From Amblyornis subalaris (lineage: Eukaryota > Chordata > Aves > Passeriformes > Ptilonorhynchidae): a stretch of 64,000 nucleotides of DNA. Location: assembly GCA_018881555.1 (NCBI GenBank), contig JACAXG010000254.1, forward strand, positions 456,568 through 520,567. Reading direction: 5' to 3'. The position numbers and the translations under genes are program-made. The notes under the pieces were generated by a model that had not been told where the DNA came from, did not search any database, and worked only from the letters and a program-made list of their open reading frames with translations. This document shows, one piece after another, positions 49,467 through 63,100 of this stretch. How positions within the stretch are numbered: position 1 is the stretch's first letter; each line of letters opens with the position of its first letter.

Positions 49467-49670
49467 GGGAGACAGAGCAGAAAACTACACCCAGGAAACA
49501 AAGGACTCTGAATTCATCCAGGTTGTCTTCATCACAAGAGGTTTATTATCTAACATAATTCATTTTTTATTTTCCTTTCCCTTCCCCTGGTGCCTGCGTG
49601 CACCCCCCGCAGCAGCTGGGTTTTGTTAAAGAAACAGGTTTTTTTCACTTTCCTCTGAGAAGTTCTTATT

Positions 49671-49685
49671 GGGGGGGGGGGGGGG
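49671..49685 (+). repeat. 15-G homopolymer in the LTR
   Basis: Uninterrupted run of 15 G followed by AGAGGGAG. Its exact length is liable to sequencing error. Confidence 0.85.
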
Positions 49686-49767
49686 AGAGGGAGTTTTAGC
49701 ATGCTGTCTTTTGCAGAGGAGGCTCTTCGAGTCTTCCTCCTAAGTTTGTCCAAACTGTGACAGGTAA

Positions 49768-51002
49768 TTATGGCAGGTCCATAATGGCTGTGACTGGCAT
49801 TATGGAAGAACAAGTCCCTTGCAGTCATTATCTAGTAACAGAGCCAGAGAAGAAATCCTAACTTTCTGTTCTCCTGCTCATCCAGAATGCAGCACAGACT
49901 GATTAAGGACTGTGCCAGTGGATGCCTGTGCTAATTTGAAATACCAAGGATGAGATGCCCTGGTCTGACAAACAGATGGCAAGAGTCCACTCAGGTGTGA
50001 GACCTGCAAGCTCAGCATCCGTGTCTGTCCTGGCCTGGCAGGGCAGCTCGTTCAGCTTCCTGTTCTGTACTCCCTGGACAGCAAGGACAGCAGCTCCAAG
50101 AGGCCCTGAAAAAGCTTGGCTGGATACGTGAGGAGTAAGGAGGCATCTGTACCCATATGGCCATTTTCTGTTCAAAATGAGATGAAACCTCACAATTGTT
50201 CAGAAATAAAAAGGGTGGGAGCACTGAGAGAAAACACCAGCCTTAGTGAAGGAGGTTATGCCTGGTGGAGGAAAGTAAACAACTGAACATTGATAATTTA
50301 TTTGCCAGTGTGGAGTTGCTGTGCAAAGCGTTCAGTTTGAGAAAGTGACACAATGCGTGTTGGTGGCAGGCATTTGCTAGAAGGGCACCCAGCATCCAGC
50401 ACAGGGGCTGTGGTTTGTGCAGGATGTGGTGATGTGCCTGTGGAACCTGCAGCTCGTCTGCCTGGTAAACTCCAGCAGGTTTTCCAATGTTCCCAAAAAT
50501 GTAGGAAGCACTTCTGTATAAGACACCGCTCACATGGAGTGATAACTCCTGGTTTCAAAGCAATTTCAACAGCAGCCTCCTCTCTCAAGGAGCTGCACTG
50601 ATGTCAGTCCAGTGCCCTGGAGAGTCTGCCTGGACAGGAATCAGGACCCAAGAGGAAGGCAGTGACTGAAATCCTGCCTGACCGCTCCATTTCAGGGCTA
50701 GTAAAGAACTACTACTACTACTGATAGCAGGTTGTGTTTAATTACTGCCCAAATCACATATTGTTGACTTTTTGTGACTGGAAAAAAAAAAATTTGACTC
50801 CTCAGTCAAAGCTGAGGTTAGAGAGAAATGTACTGATCCAACAAAAAATGTCCAAAATTACAATATTATTGAACTGAGTGCAGCACATTCTATCAATCAT
50901 CAGAATTGCAAGCATTAATTAAATCCCCCAAAAGATATGCATTTAAATATCAGCATATCTTAATCTCCTTCATCACAAATATGTTGGTTTTAAAACACAG
51001 CA
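49768..51002. other. Gene-free stretch
   Basis: Nothing recognised; only short chance open frames. Confidence 0.4.
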
Positions 51003-51115
51003 GCAGTCAGGAAAAAAGCCCCAAACAACCAAGCAACAGAAAACCCCACAAATCCCCACAAATCAAAAAATCTAAACCAAACCAATCAACTAAGACAATC
51101 CAAAAGAAAGGAATA
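51003..51115 (+). repeat. A/C-rich, G-poor low-complexity block
   Basis: About 110 bp of CCAAA/CCACAAA-like words with very few G or T on the plus strand. It has no regular period. Confidence 0.7.
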
Positions 51116-54100
51116 ACAATGCCTAATTCAACAAATGCGATCCCAGTATGTTTCAAGTCATCCAGAGTATTTTAATGGAACACAACCGAGATTCAGTGCT
51201 AATGAAGTGGAAGATTCATGAGCTTGCATAGTAATATGAGGCTGCTGTGCTGATTTGCTTAGAAAGAATTAGGGATAAAATCCCTGCACACCGACTCTGA
51301 CTAATGCCCAGTAAAATTTATTCACCACTGTTTTTCTGTAGGAACAAACTTATTTTGACAAGCCCTATGTAAGGGACTGCACAGCCTCAAAAATGTTGAC
51401 ATGCTGAAAGTATTCTTAAGTATGAAAATCTTTCAGTTTAAAAATATGTTATTTTCCCCTCTTCTTGTAACATTTCATCTAATGGCATCCTGATAGTGTC
51501 ACTGAGGTAAAAATAGACTCCTTTAATTTATTCCTATAAGAGATGTTGACAAGTCTAAGGACATTTGAAAAGAGATGTTCTATAAGATTTTCTGGAGGAA
51601 GCATCTGCATGGAGACTGGGTTGCAGAAGTTTGGCAGCTCTTTAAACACCAGAAACTGTTAATAAGAAATTATTTGCTGGTTTGTTTTTTTTTTAACTCT
51701 CACTCTGAGCAGAGATTTAGGAGTGCAGCACAGAACAAGCATGTCCTGGGACTCAGTGTGCTGTGGTTAGGCTGACAACCTGCCCTGCATGTCTGCTAGG
51801 AAAGCAGAAAGATCCCTCCCAGCTGAAGAATACAGATTATTCCATCTCTTCAGGGCAAACAACAAACTGTGTAACCAGATATGAACAAGCTGCTTGCTGT
51901 TTGTGCCAACTGTTTCATCTGTGACTCCATGGAACGCTTCAGGGACACACATTCCCTAATGCCTTTTGGGGAATGTTCTGGTTAACTGCATAAATGGAAG
52001 AAAAACACCTTAACTCTGGGATGGTGGCTAAGCTACTGAGGATGCTGGTGAAGCATGAGGATCCCTGTGGACTGAGCAGCCAGTCCATAGAATTTGCTGG
52101 CACAGTCATATGGAATAGCACGAAGTCATGACGGTAATTTCAGGAGTGGAGCTTTTTTCTACCAAGGAAGAGGAAAAATCTGGCTAATAATACAGTTGAA
52201 AGTGGTTTAGGGCTGATTATAACTATCTCTCATTTATAAAAAAAAGCTGTTCAGTTATACATTACTAAGATTCAATTTGCAGAAGAGATATCCTTGTCTC
52301 CTGGCTCTCTGCAGTATAATTAATCCCCAAAGCAGGCAAAAATTTGTAATGAATTCTGAAGAGTTCCACTCACCATGTCTTTTGTCAGCCATTTTTCCGT
52401 TTAATAAAATAAAGGAAAAAAAGATTTTCACACACTTCAGGTAGCAGGTCTAGAAAGGAGGGAGAAAATGCTGAAGTGGGTAAAACCATATGTGGATTCA
52501 GAGCTCTCCAGCGTATATTTTGGAAGAAGTCCCAGTGTGTAATATAAAGGTTTGCACTAAGCAGTTGTTTAACATAAACCAGTATCAATCTTTTATGAAG
52601 TAATCCTGCAGTGGGTGTTAATGCTTATGGCAGGTGATCGTTCTCATTTCTTCAGTACTTAAAAGACAGGAAAAACCTTTGTCTCCTTTTACAGTTTCTA
52701 GCTGGTTCTTTCAGTGACTGTAAATTCCTCCTGGAGCAATGGACAGAGACCATAAGTAAATGCTCACATTTATTCTCTCTTTCGGGGCATCCAGGGTATT
52801 GACAGAACATTGGCAGAAGGCAGTCCCACCATTCTTCTCTAGCTAAATCCCAGTGATGTGCAAATACAGCCCCATTACGGACACCTCTGGGCTCTCTGCT
52901 TTTGGTTCCTAGAGGAAAAATAGCTGGCTTAGACCCTCGGAAGAGAAACACAAGATGGGGACAAGAGGAAAGCTGCTTCCAAGAGCTCCCTTCCACAGAA
53001 ATCCTCTCTGTAATCGCGGTGCTGTGGCACTTTGGGACAGGCTCATTTTTGTTGTGGCATGTGTGAAATTTATTCTTTCACCTTGAACACGCTGGAAATG
53101 TTTTCCTTTTGTCCTGGCTGAACAAATGACACTCCCATTACTGCCTTGTTGCTGGCTGTGGCTTTTTACACCCAAGCTAAAAAGACATTCAAACACTTGA
53201 AAAAAATTGCTGTTATGTAGCCAAGTGTTTGGAAGCCCTCTGCCCCCACAGCTGTGCACGACCTGACAGAACTCAACTAAACTCTGAATTTTCAGCACAT
53301 TTTCCTTTAAATCATGAGATATTGGCATGGGCAACCCTCAGTTTACAGATTATCTGTTCAGTGTTGAACATCCATGGTTAAGAGGGGATGTGAGTAGGTT
53401 CATTGACATTCACATCACTGATTTGGTAGTAAAGAGATCACTTAATTCCAGTTGGTCAAATGCAGTTAAAACAACTGTGTTATGTTTTAAAGGGTTCAAA
53501 AGAGCAGGTGGTACCAAATCACCTAGGAGGAACATCAGAGTGAAGGATATCCTCTGGGTTGAAAAGGAATTAAGTAAATGTGCTGTTGTAGTATCCATGG
53601 ACCTAGAGCTGTGCCCAGGCTTTGTATTTTAAAATTTTGCTGAAATAATTCAAATAAACTGAGAGAAAGGGAGCTGAGCTCAGAAACAGGGATAGACATT
53701 ACTGAACCTGCAACTAGCACAGAAGAAAGACCATTCTGATTTTCAGCTAGTCCCCAAAAATGATGAAGGGATGCAAGGAAAATGAGACACACTCAGGGAC
53801 ACAAACCCTGGGAGGCTGTGGAGAATCACCCATTTAACCATTGATAAAAAGGAAGTAATAATGATGGGTTAAACATGCATTTGAATAAAAACCAGCTAAT
53901 GATCATGACTTAACATCTGATGCCAGGAAAACTGAAAGCCTCTAGACTGGGAAAGATGTAAAAGAGCAAAAAAAAGGCAAATCTGCTGAGCATGGAGTTA
54001 AATATTTGTTGTACTCAGTATTTTTAAAGATTCAACCATGTTAATTATGCGTAGGAAAGAAGGACTGACAGGGGACAATTATGTTGAGAGTTGTTAATTT

Positions 54101-57100
54101 TTATCTGATTCCATTCTCCAAGGTTGGTTGGGTTTACTAAAGACAATTGCTTTCATTTGCTGATTAATGATATAAAAAGGTGATTTGTGATAAATGCACC
54201 TGTTATAAAACCTTTTTGAAAAGGCAGAACATATGAAATTGATCATTGGATATGAAATGATGCAATGACTGAGGAGTCAAAATATGGTCTCCTGAACACT
54301 ATAACAGTTTATATTAGCAGCACAAACCAGCAACTGACTGCATTTTATTTCTTGTCATTTACTGGTTTTGATAAGCTACATAACTAGCACAAAAATTTAC
54401 AAGGTCCTGTACCAGAGGCAAGGCAGCAGGTACATTATAGAGTCCACTACTGGCACACAGCAGGGAAATAAAGAGACACCTCTCATGTTTCTACCGTGGC
54501 TAACACCTGACAAACAGCCACTCTGACCCCACAAACCAGTGTTGGCAGGGGTCCTTTGGAGGAGACTGCTGTCACTATGGGAATGCTACCTTGAACTTTG
54601 AAATCCAGGGACCAGAGTTACCAATGGTGATGCTCTAATCTCTCTGATAAAGGCAAATGGGTTCCTGAAATTGTTGGTTTACTACTCCTTAGAGTTTCTT
54701 GTCTTGGCTTATCACAAAACTGATTGAGAAAAATTAAAATTAGCATTTTTTTTCCCTGTTTAGATCTTGTTCTGGGCCAAATCATGTCATATGAAGTTCC
54801 CTCACCAGCTGCCTTGGGAACATGTGAAGAGCTTTCTGCCTCAGACTCCAACCTTTCTGGAAGCCGAGCAGCCTCTGTGTGCCAGCGAAGGATCTGGGGC
54901 TGAAACCATCACCAACACCATTATCTGCTAATAAGGGACAATAAACAGATGACCTCAGGTAATTTAATTAGCAAAGCATGGCTTAGTACTACTCAGCTCC
55001 CAGATCAGAGCAATAAAGAGACAGCAGCTTTGGTTACTTTTCCAATACTTCCACAGGGCAGTAATTTCCCTTCTGCTGCTCTCAGTCAGCACAGGGGTGT
55101 CCTGTGTATTTGCATCTGTGCCTGGAGACGACATCCTGTCCAGCTGGGAGCCCAAACAGCATGCACAGTAAGCAGGGACAATCTGATTTCACTCTGGTCA
55201 CCACCTGGCAGAGGTGCAGATACACCCAAACATTGGTTGAAGACTTTTAACCCAAATACCGAAACTACAGAGCTGAATGCAAGGCAGCAATTTTCTAATT
55301 CCTATTTTTCTCAGCAGAATGCATCTCTCTAGGTGACCCAAGGGAAACATCTGTCATCTCTCCTGCTTCCTCAAGGCCTGCTGAGTGGGCTTGAAAACTC
55401 CAAAATTCTTCAGCCCTTCCTCATTCTGAGAGTGACTACAGACATAAAGTGGTGGTGAGAATAAAGACTGCAGGAAGAGCACTTTTAGTTGAAATTATCC
55501 TGGCCTCCTGTGTTGTGGAAGCTCTTGGAACCTGAACCACTCAGTTGTATTTATTTTCCTTCATCCAGGTGTTTGAAATGTGACACTGAGGAGCCACTTT
55601 CTCCTTCGCATGCTTTCTCAGCAGAGGTTTGTGTAGATGTCTGGAAACCCTCGATTTAATTTTCGATGCATTTGGTTTTATTCCTAGAGACACGTTCTTA
55701 CTGGGGGTCTCTTTAAGGCCAGAGTTCACTAATCTGAAAATTCTGCCCTCAAATGCTTATCTGTTGATCCTTCTTTTCACAAACAGAATTTGTTCCTTCC
55801 CCACATGCTGCAAAATATTTTGACCATTCATTAGGAATTTTAAGGCTTTATCAATGGCCAGTCCAGGCTTTAAATTTTCATTTCAAAATGTTGGCATCAG
55901 TCATTGGATCACAGGCACATGTCCTAGGAAAGCTGTACAGATGTTTCCTATATTCTGCTGTGTTCTCTTTGGGCAAGACCAGTAAAAATAAAAATTAAAA
56001 CAAATTGTCAGTGTGTTTCAGGTTTTCCATTAAAATCAAATCAAGGCTGTATAAATTCATAAATGAAATAATTATTTTCTATTTTTTAGAAAAGCTTAGA
56101 ATCCTAGCTAAAAGTTCCTCTGTTCTCCTAGAAGTGGAGGGGCATTTTGCCCTTTCTTTCAGAAATAGTTCAACCAGTTTCAGGAACAATGTGTCATCAA
56201 CACCTGCAGACCAAATCCTGGCACTTTCTCCTCCATTTCTCTTAATAAATGTTCATTGGCAGGACATTCCTTAAATACAGCTCAGCTGGCAGTGACAATA
56301 ACTTAATCAGAGGATGCAAGTAGGATCAGGTAGACATTTAGTTGGGTTATTATTTTCCCTACATAATTTCAGATGGTGTTACAAGGAATATTACAGTCTT
56401 ATTTAAAGGAATTTAATCAGAGGGCTGGTGAACTACGTAGTATTTTATTTTATAGTGAATATCCTCAAAGAGGCACAGAGCACTGTATTAATTTTTTGGC
56501 TTGCATTAATTTTATGGGTTACATTAACTGAGCATCAGTCTATTTGGCTTCACATGCACTCTTTTGTTATTTGTACAATATTTACTATACCCTAATTAAT
56601 CCACTTACTTCCAGAGAAAAGCTATTCACCAATGAAAAGCTTTGGAAATGGTTGCTTAGCTCTGGGACCCAAACATAAATCCCTGCAGTCAGCTTGCTGA
56701 AGAGCAGGCTCTGGAAAAACCATTGCATGGAGCAGTCACCAATCTGTCACTTGTTATATTTCAAATATATAAAGATGTATATTAGCAAATACATACTAAT
56801 AAATGCTAAGGCAAGGATGTACTACCAGATTATACCATATCAGTGTAATCAAAAACACTTTAAAGGAAAAGAATGCAAAAAAAGCCGAAAGATAATCAAA
56901 GGTCCGATTTTTTTTTCTGAAATCACATCTTCATGTTTTCAACCAAAGCAGCACCATTAAATATCCCCTGCTGTGGAACCACGTCCCTCGCTCCTCTGGG
57001 AGAGGAGGCAGCAGTTTGGGATGTGCCTTTGCCAACAGCTGGAGCCACAGCAGCCTTGCAGGACCGAAAAGAAAATTCCTCAAGCTTTCTGAAGCCTCCT

Positions 57101-60100
57101 CCATTCAACAGATCCCTGAGCAGGGTGTGAGGAGAAAGACACACAGAGCTCAGACCCCTGGCAGTCACAGAACTGTGAAAGCACACAGAGTCCAACTCAA
57201 TTTATGGGGAACTGACGGTTTTACAAAGGGTATAGCACTAAAATATATTCCTTAAAATAAGTGTGTATATTAAAAAAGGAGTGCATTATAGTTAACTACA
57301 AATACTTGTCTATAGCATTACTATAAGTTATAAATTTTGCATAATTACAGTAATAAACTAATAATTTTATCACAGTGGGGTTTTATCTTAATGTGCATAT
57401 AGTTCTTAAAAGCCATGTAAAATTACTGCATTCTTTAAGCAGTTCTTAATAAAACTTTACCTCCTGTATGTATGGATCTGTAAGCATGTTATTTCACAAT
57501 AGATACAGTAAAATTTTCATTTAATCATTTCAGTAGAAACTAGTGCATAGAAATAGGAAGGTTGTGTGAACCGTTTTTTCAAAATTTCTTTCTAGTGCAA
57601 TAGAATTGCTTATTATTTATATTAAATGGAAATGTAGTAATCTATTGTTGCTTCATTATAAGTCCAGTGAATGTTCTTGTCACTGGTTTGACATTGTCCA
57701 CATGAGACGACCTCTTTTCCTCAGGTCCTGCACATTGCAAGCCTCACACACCAGGACAGAAGAGCCCTCTGTGCTGGGACTTGTGACCTGCTGAGTTCCA
57801 CCAAGAAGAATTTCAGCAGGTCTACGTGGGATTTACTCCTCTGAGGGATGAGCACGTGCTGAGAGTCTGGCAATATTTATAAGCAATAAATAAACATTTT
57901 CTAAACCATGAAATATTGCTTGCAGCTGTCTCTGAGGACCAGGGCTGAAGTTTGCGATTTTTTTAACTACTCGAGGTTATTTTAAAATGTAATGCAACGT
58001 TGGATAGAGAAATATTTGCCCTGTGTACATCCCAGTGCCTGCTTGCCACCAGGTGCAGTTGGGCATCTCTACCTTCAGCTATTGCCACAATGCAAGCATT
58101 GTTTTATTAGATAGTGGAGCTTCCTTATCTTCCTCTGCTAAAGAACAGTAAATTTACCTCTGGCCATTATAGGCATTGACTCTTCAGAGGAAGACTGCTT
58201 CATTTTTCCCTTTTTTTTTTTTACAGATTTTTAGACTAAAGAGGTCCAAGCTGGCACAACTAATTGTACACAGTGGGTTCTTGGAGGTAAATTTCTGCTA
58301 AATAAAGCTGACAGCCCAGCTCCACCAAGGAAGCATTTAGTAGCACACAGTTGTGTGTCAGCTAATATTCAGCTGCATAATCTTGCCAATAACCTGTGAA
58401 ATCCACTAAGGAAATGTCATTATTTAAAACCTCCTGCATGCAAAAGCCATTGCAGGCTCATCAAGGTGCTTCTGCTAAGTGTTGGACCATTGCTTTGTCA
58501 TTTGAATTTCATACAGGAACCAGTAATGCTCTGGTTCTGCCATGGGGAATGCTGTCAGCACGGTTCTATCTCAAGTCTCCCATTGCTCCATTCACAGGGA
58601 AAAACAAATCTTCTGAAGGATCTTTCCAATGAAAACACTCAGTGGAAGTCTCTTTTCCCCGCTGACAGACACCTCACCGTTGGGCTGCCATCACATTCTG
58701 TTGTTGGAAGAAAATTAAAAACAGAACTACTCTGCACTCAAAGGGACAAAAGTTTATTTTGGCCTTGCAGTAATTCTGGCCACAGTTGAATAATTTTGTC
58801 TGTTCTTCAGAACCCTGACAGTCCTGCCTGACAGTCCTGTCTGACAACAGATGTTCTGTACAGCTTCCTGAGATTTCGGAATTGAATCACACTGCAACAA
58901 TCTGAACTCTGCCGATGGGCACTTTAATATTTACATTTTCAGTTATAGTGTGTTTTTAATCCAATATCCATTGCAAATAGCCACATTAAAGAAAATCTCT
59001 ATTCTAAATAGAGACCTTTTTCTGGTTCTGTTCAGGTTATTTCTAAGAGTCATTTTGTAGTTCAGCGAAGTCTCCAGCTCTGTGTCAATCACTCCTGTTG
59101 CTCACTAAGTCATGCTTATGACACATCCATTCAGTTGTTTTTCTCCTTCTCAGTGCATATGATCTTCTGTTCTCCTTTGCCAAGTGCTGCAATAATGGAA
59201 TAGTCACTTTACTCACAAGCCCCTTGTTCCCAGAGAGGAAATCACCCTCCCTGAAATATCTATATTTACAGGAAAACAGTGCATTCATAAGAGAATTAGA
59301 TCTAGTTTCTCAGCATTCCTATTAGCCACGATATTGCACATTTAAATGAGAATTAGTCACAGGGAGTCTGCTGCTCCATTCATCTTCTTAATGATTTTTT
59401 CATTCCTAAACACTTACAGCATTAGGCATTTAGGGTGCAATGGCGCAGAATGGGCATTAGGAAGTGTTGCTGCCACCAGCCCTGACTGAGAGTAGTTAGG
59501 AAGCCAGATTCAGTTTCTGCAGATGAAGAAGCTGGAACTTAATAAACTGAGCTTAACAGTCATTTGCCTCAGCTGAGATAATGGCAGGATGGTTGTGTTT
59601 CCTGAGGAAGGATCCTTCCCAATTCCTGCTCCGGGTGGGTAACAACAGGCATCTCCCACGGCAGCTTTGTTTCTGGGCACGTCTTCAGCCCTTTTCCCTT
59701 AGAGAAACAGCCGTCCTCTCCCTCTTAGTTTGTGTTGCTGCTTCACCCTGCAGTCAGCACAAGAACACTTCTCTGTGGGGATGGAGGAAATCACGCTGCT
59801 GAATAAGGAGCCGTGGCAGCAGGCACGCAGCAATCAGCTGGTCTACCAGGGAGGTTCTCCCACTCCCAAAATCCTCTTTGAGGCCTCATGACTGCTTGCA
59901 GGAAGTTTGGTGTGCGCACTGCCAGCAGTGCAAGAGCCCCTGGCCTCACACCCACTGCCACGGTGGACGTTGGTTGTGCCGCCTGTGCCAGAGGCACTGG
60001 AGAGGAATAGGTGACCATGCCAGCGCCCTGCCAGCCCCCTCGATGCTCGAGCTAAGGGCAGGCTGAGAATGGACTGAACAAAGGCACCAGGCTGTGAACT

Positions 60101-63100
60101 CGGGTGGGTGACCTGCCAGGAGGTGTTTTTTTCCCGATTCTTTTGTAGGCACATCCAGCTCTGGGTGTGTGGGCAGGAAGGGGACTGCAGCACATGGAAT
60201 GCCTGCTGGAGTTTCTGCTGCAGCAGAAAGCTGCAGTCAGAGCCTTTGTTTTCCTTCACTCAAACTTGAAACTCTCTCTAAATCTCTTTTCTCTTTCACC
60301 CCGTTTTCTGTTTTTAAAAGAGATTTCTGGTATTTAATGTAATGTCTCCAGCATAAAGTGAGCTATTTGCATTTCTGAGAAACAGCAGAGAGATCGAGCT
60401 ATTGGTTTAGCATCTGCAGAGGTCAGTGCAGTCTCAGTCAGAATGTGAGGGTTGCGTGGCTTCCCAGATTCTGGAGAGTGGAGGCATCAGAAATACTCTC
60501 AGAGAAGTGCTGATGGCCTAGACATCACCACAGCAAAGTGTCAGAAAACCCTTCCACCACAGAAAATCAGCATGATTTTTCTTTCTTCCTCATTTATGGA
60601 TTTTTACCTTCCCCCAAAAGCAGAAGACTTGACTCTCAAGATCCTTTTATTAGTGACCTTGGCCCATGGGGAGTTAAACAATTCAATTGTGCTTCTTTGT
60701 TGGGATCCAACCACAACAGATGAATCTGCCTGAGCTTTGCATGTTTTAGTAATTTTACATTAATGTATTTTCTCGTTATCACTACACTCCTTGATCTAGT
60801 CCCTGACACCTTTTTCATCCTTGGCTATTCTTATTCTAAAGGAGATTTCACCGACAAACAAGATCTGGATTTAGCACCAAATTTGTACTGGCTGCAGATG
60901 TTCTTTCAGTTTCTCTGCATCTTTCAGCAGACAAAACTCTGTTTTGTCCAAATGTTCTCTTTCAGACTTCATAAAACTTTCATAACCATCAAGAATTTCT
61001 TGTGCTCCTCACCCTCACCCTGCCCTTCTGTCCCACAGTATCTGGAAAGGAGAAGATTGTCCACCAGTATCAAGTGGTTGTTGTCTCAGCCCACTTTTCC
61101 CAGGAGATCACTGCCCTTTTGGGTGCTCTTGGATCTGTCTGGGGCCTCAAAAAATACCCCCCTGTCAATGATATTTTCCCAGCCCTAAGTTAGTAAGAGC
61201 TCAGCAGCAGCCTTGGAGCCAAACAGGCTGGAAGTGACCCAAAGGGCACAGGCTGCACTTTGTCAGAGCTGCTTGTGGGGTTTTTTGTACTGGTGCTTTG
61301 TGACTCACAGGCCTGTGGCTGCTGCTGGAATAGCAAGCACCAGCACAAAGCTGTCTTCTTTTTAATGACTTTCTGCTTGATAAGGTGTACCAGTCCCGAC
61401 ATCACCGATTTCTGTCCTTGTGAGAGTTAATCTTGTCTCAAATTGCTCGCGCCCACGTGGAAATAGGTACTGGGTGCTCTAACAAAACAAAACAATTAAG
61501 CCCTTTCTAGCACTGCCTGAAGGGAGTTCAGGCTTTGCCTTTTCCTTCATTCTCTCTGTCATGCTGGAGCAGTAATGGGAGGTGAAGGCCTGCCTGCCTC
61601 TTTCTTTCCTTCAAGCTTTAGCAAAGTTACCGTGGTGGTTCTGTCAGCCATCCAGGATATCTGAAAGTGAAACTCAACACGAGCACCTCCCAGATGGCAA
61701 CAGCTGTGCACCATCCCCCCCTGTGCCTCACGGTCCTTAAACTCTGAAAACAAACCCAAGTAAGGTTTATCTGGATGATTTTCTGTGCTGCCAGCATCAA
61801 GAGAGGTCCAGGCAGGAAATAAAATTTCATTAACACGTTTGATGTGAGGACACCTTCTTCCAAATCCCTGGCAGCTGTGCTGCTCTGGAAAGTCCTCTTC
61901 AGTCAGCCTTTCCAAGTGATATCAACATTAGAGCTGATTTGCTACAGATCATGTGTGAGCTTAAAGGAAAATTTCCCCATTCAGTACAAAAGTCACAGGG
62001 TCCACTCGGGAAAAAATTAAGAAAATTATCCCTGTCTAGAAAAAAATTATTTTAACATCATCAAACATAACAGGAAACAGATAATAAAACTTTGCTTATG
62101 ATTTTTTTTTTCATTATGAGTGTGTATTCCTCAAACATCTCCAAATCACAATTAGATCAGCTTCTCCTCTTCATTATGGAACAACAAAGAAAGCTACATA
62201 CAAGCCAGGAACACAGGGGTACAGCTGCCTGCACAAAAGACAAAAAGATGACTTTTAGGCACAGCTGAAATTTTAGCCAAACCAGAAATCTTTTTCTAGA
62301 AGAAAATCTCAGCAGGAAGCACCAGGATTACAACTCTTGAAGGAACCATGGAGATGCTACAGATCACAAAATATCTCAACATTGGCTCTTGGAACAAGAA
62401 CGTAAACATTCCCCATGGAAGAGAAAGGCAGTCTATTGTGTTTATTTTCTCCAGGCTTTTGTTACAAAATGTTGAGCTGAAAATTGCTAAATCATTTTTT
62501 TTTTGTTAAGGCTGTCAGAGCAGAAATTAAACATTTGGACATGTGATGATTACTGAGCATTAAATCCTCTTCCACTGGTAAAAGTAGAGAGTTTCTGCTT
62601 ATCAATTCCTGTGAACACATCCAAATAGGTAAATTAATTGACAAAAATGGAGAACACAATTTGCTAGTCAGCTCTTCAGGTGAAATGGAGGAAGAAAAGC
62701 CCTCTACAATAGTCAGACCAGCCTTCTTCCTCTAAATCCCAAACCCAGTCCATTTTCAAGGCTTGGTTCTTGGACAAACTCACCTTGCCTCATGTGCTGC
62801 TGCTCCTAGACTACTTCATTAATGTCTTCCCCTGTGAATTGTTCTTCCTTTTTCCTTCATTCTAGTTCTCTTTCTCCTTAAATCTTCCTATTTTCCTTGC
62901 TCCATTTCTCACACTCATCTTCCTGCTGCTGTTGCAACACATTTGATGTCACCTGCAAATTCCACTGAACTGCAGTGGCACTCGAGGCAACGAGACCCTC
63001 AGGAGGTGCTGGGGTGTTCTCACATGGCCAGATCAACGATGGAGCATGACAGAGTTCAGTCACCCACTGAAGCAAGGCTCCACAGGATCTCTGAGCACTC

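Larger units (their letters stand above)
49010..49762 (+). mobile_element. Avian ERV LTR (ERVL-like), 753 bp, probably solo
   Basis: Begins TGTCTTGGGGTGACTTTATG and ends CAAACTGTGACA, with TGTC/GACA as inverted termini. Flanks are CGTAA (49,005-49,009) and GGTAA (49,763-49,767), a 5-bp duplication with one mismatch, as expected for ERVL-type insertions. Internal blocks such as ACTGAGCTCTGAGAGGCCTG, GTGCCTGCGTGCACC and GTTAAAGAAACAGG match a bird LTR family I recognise; the last is a decayed poly(A) region in plus orientation. No internal viral genes adjoin it. Frames open across it (for example 49,159-49,629) are not genes. It still has many CpGs and is better preserved than the LTR at 37,380. 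Confidence 0.82.

Noticed and set aside
49159..49629. 156-codon plus-strand frame
   Set aside because: Entirely inside the LTR and not matching any retroviral coding domain.
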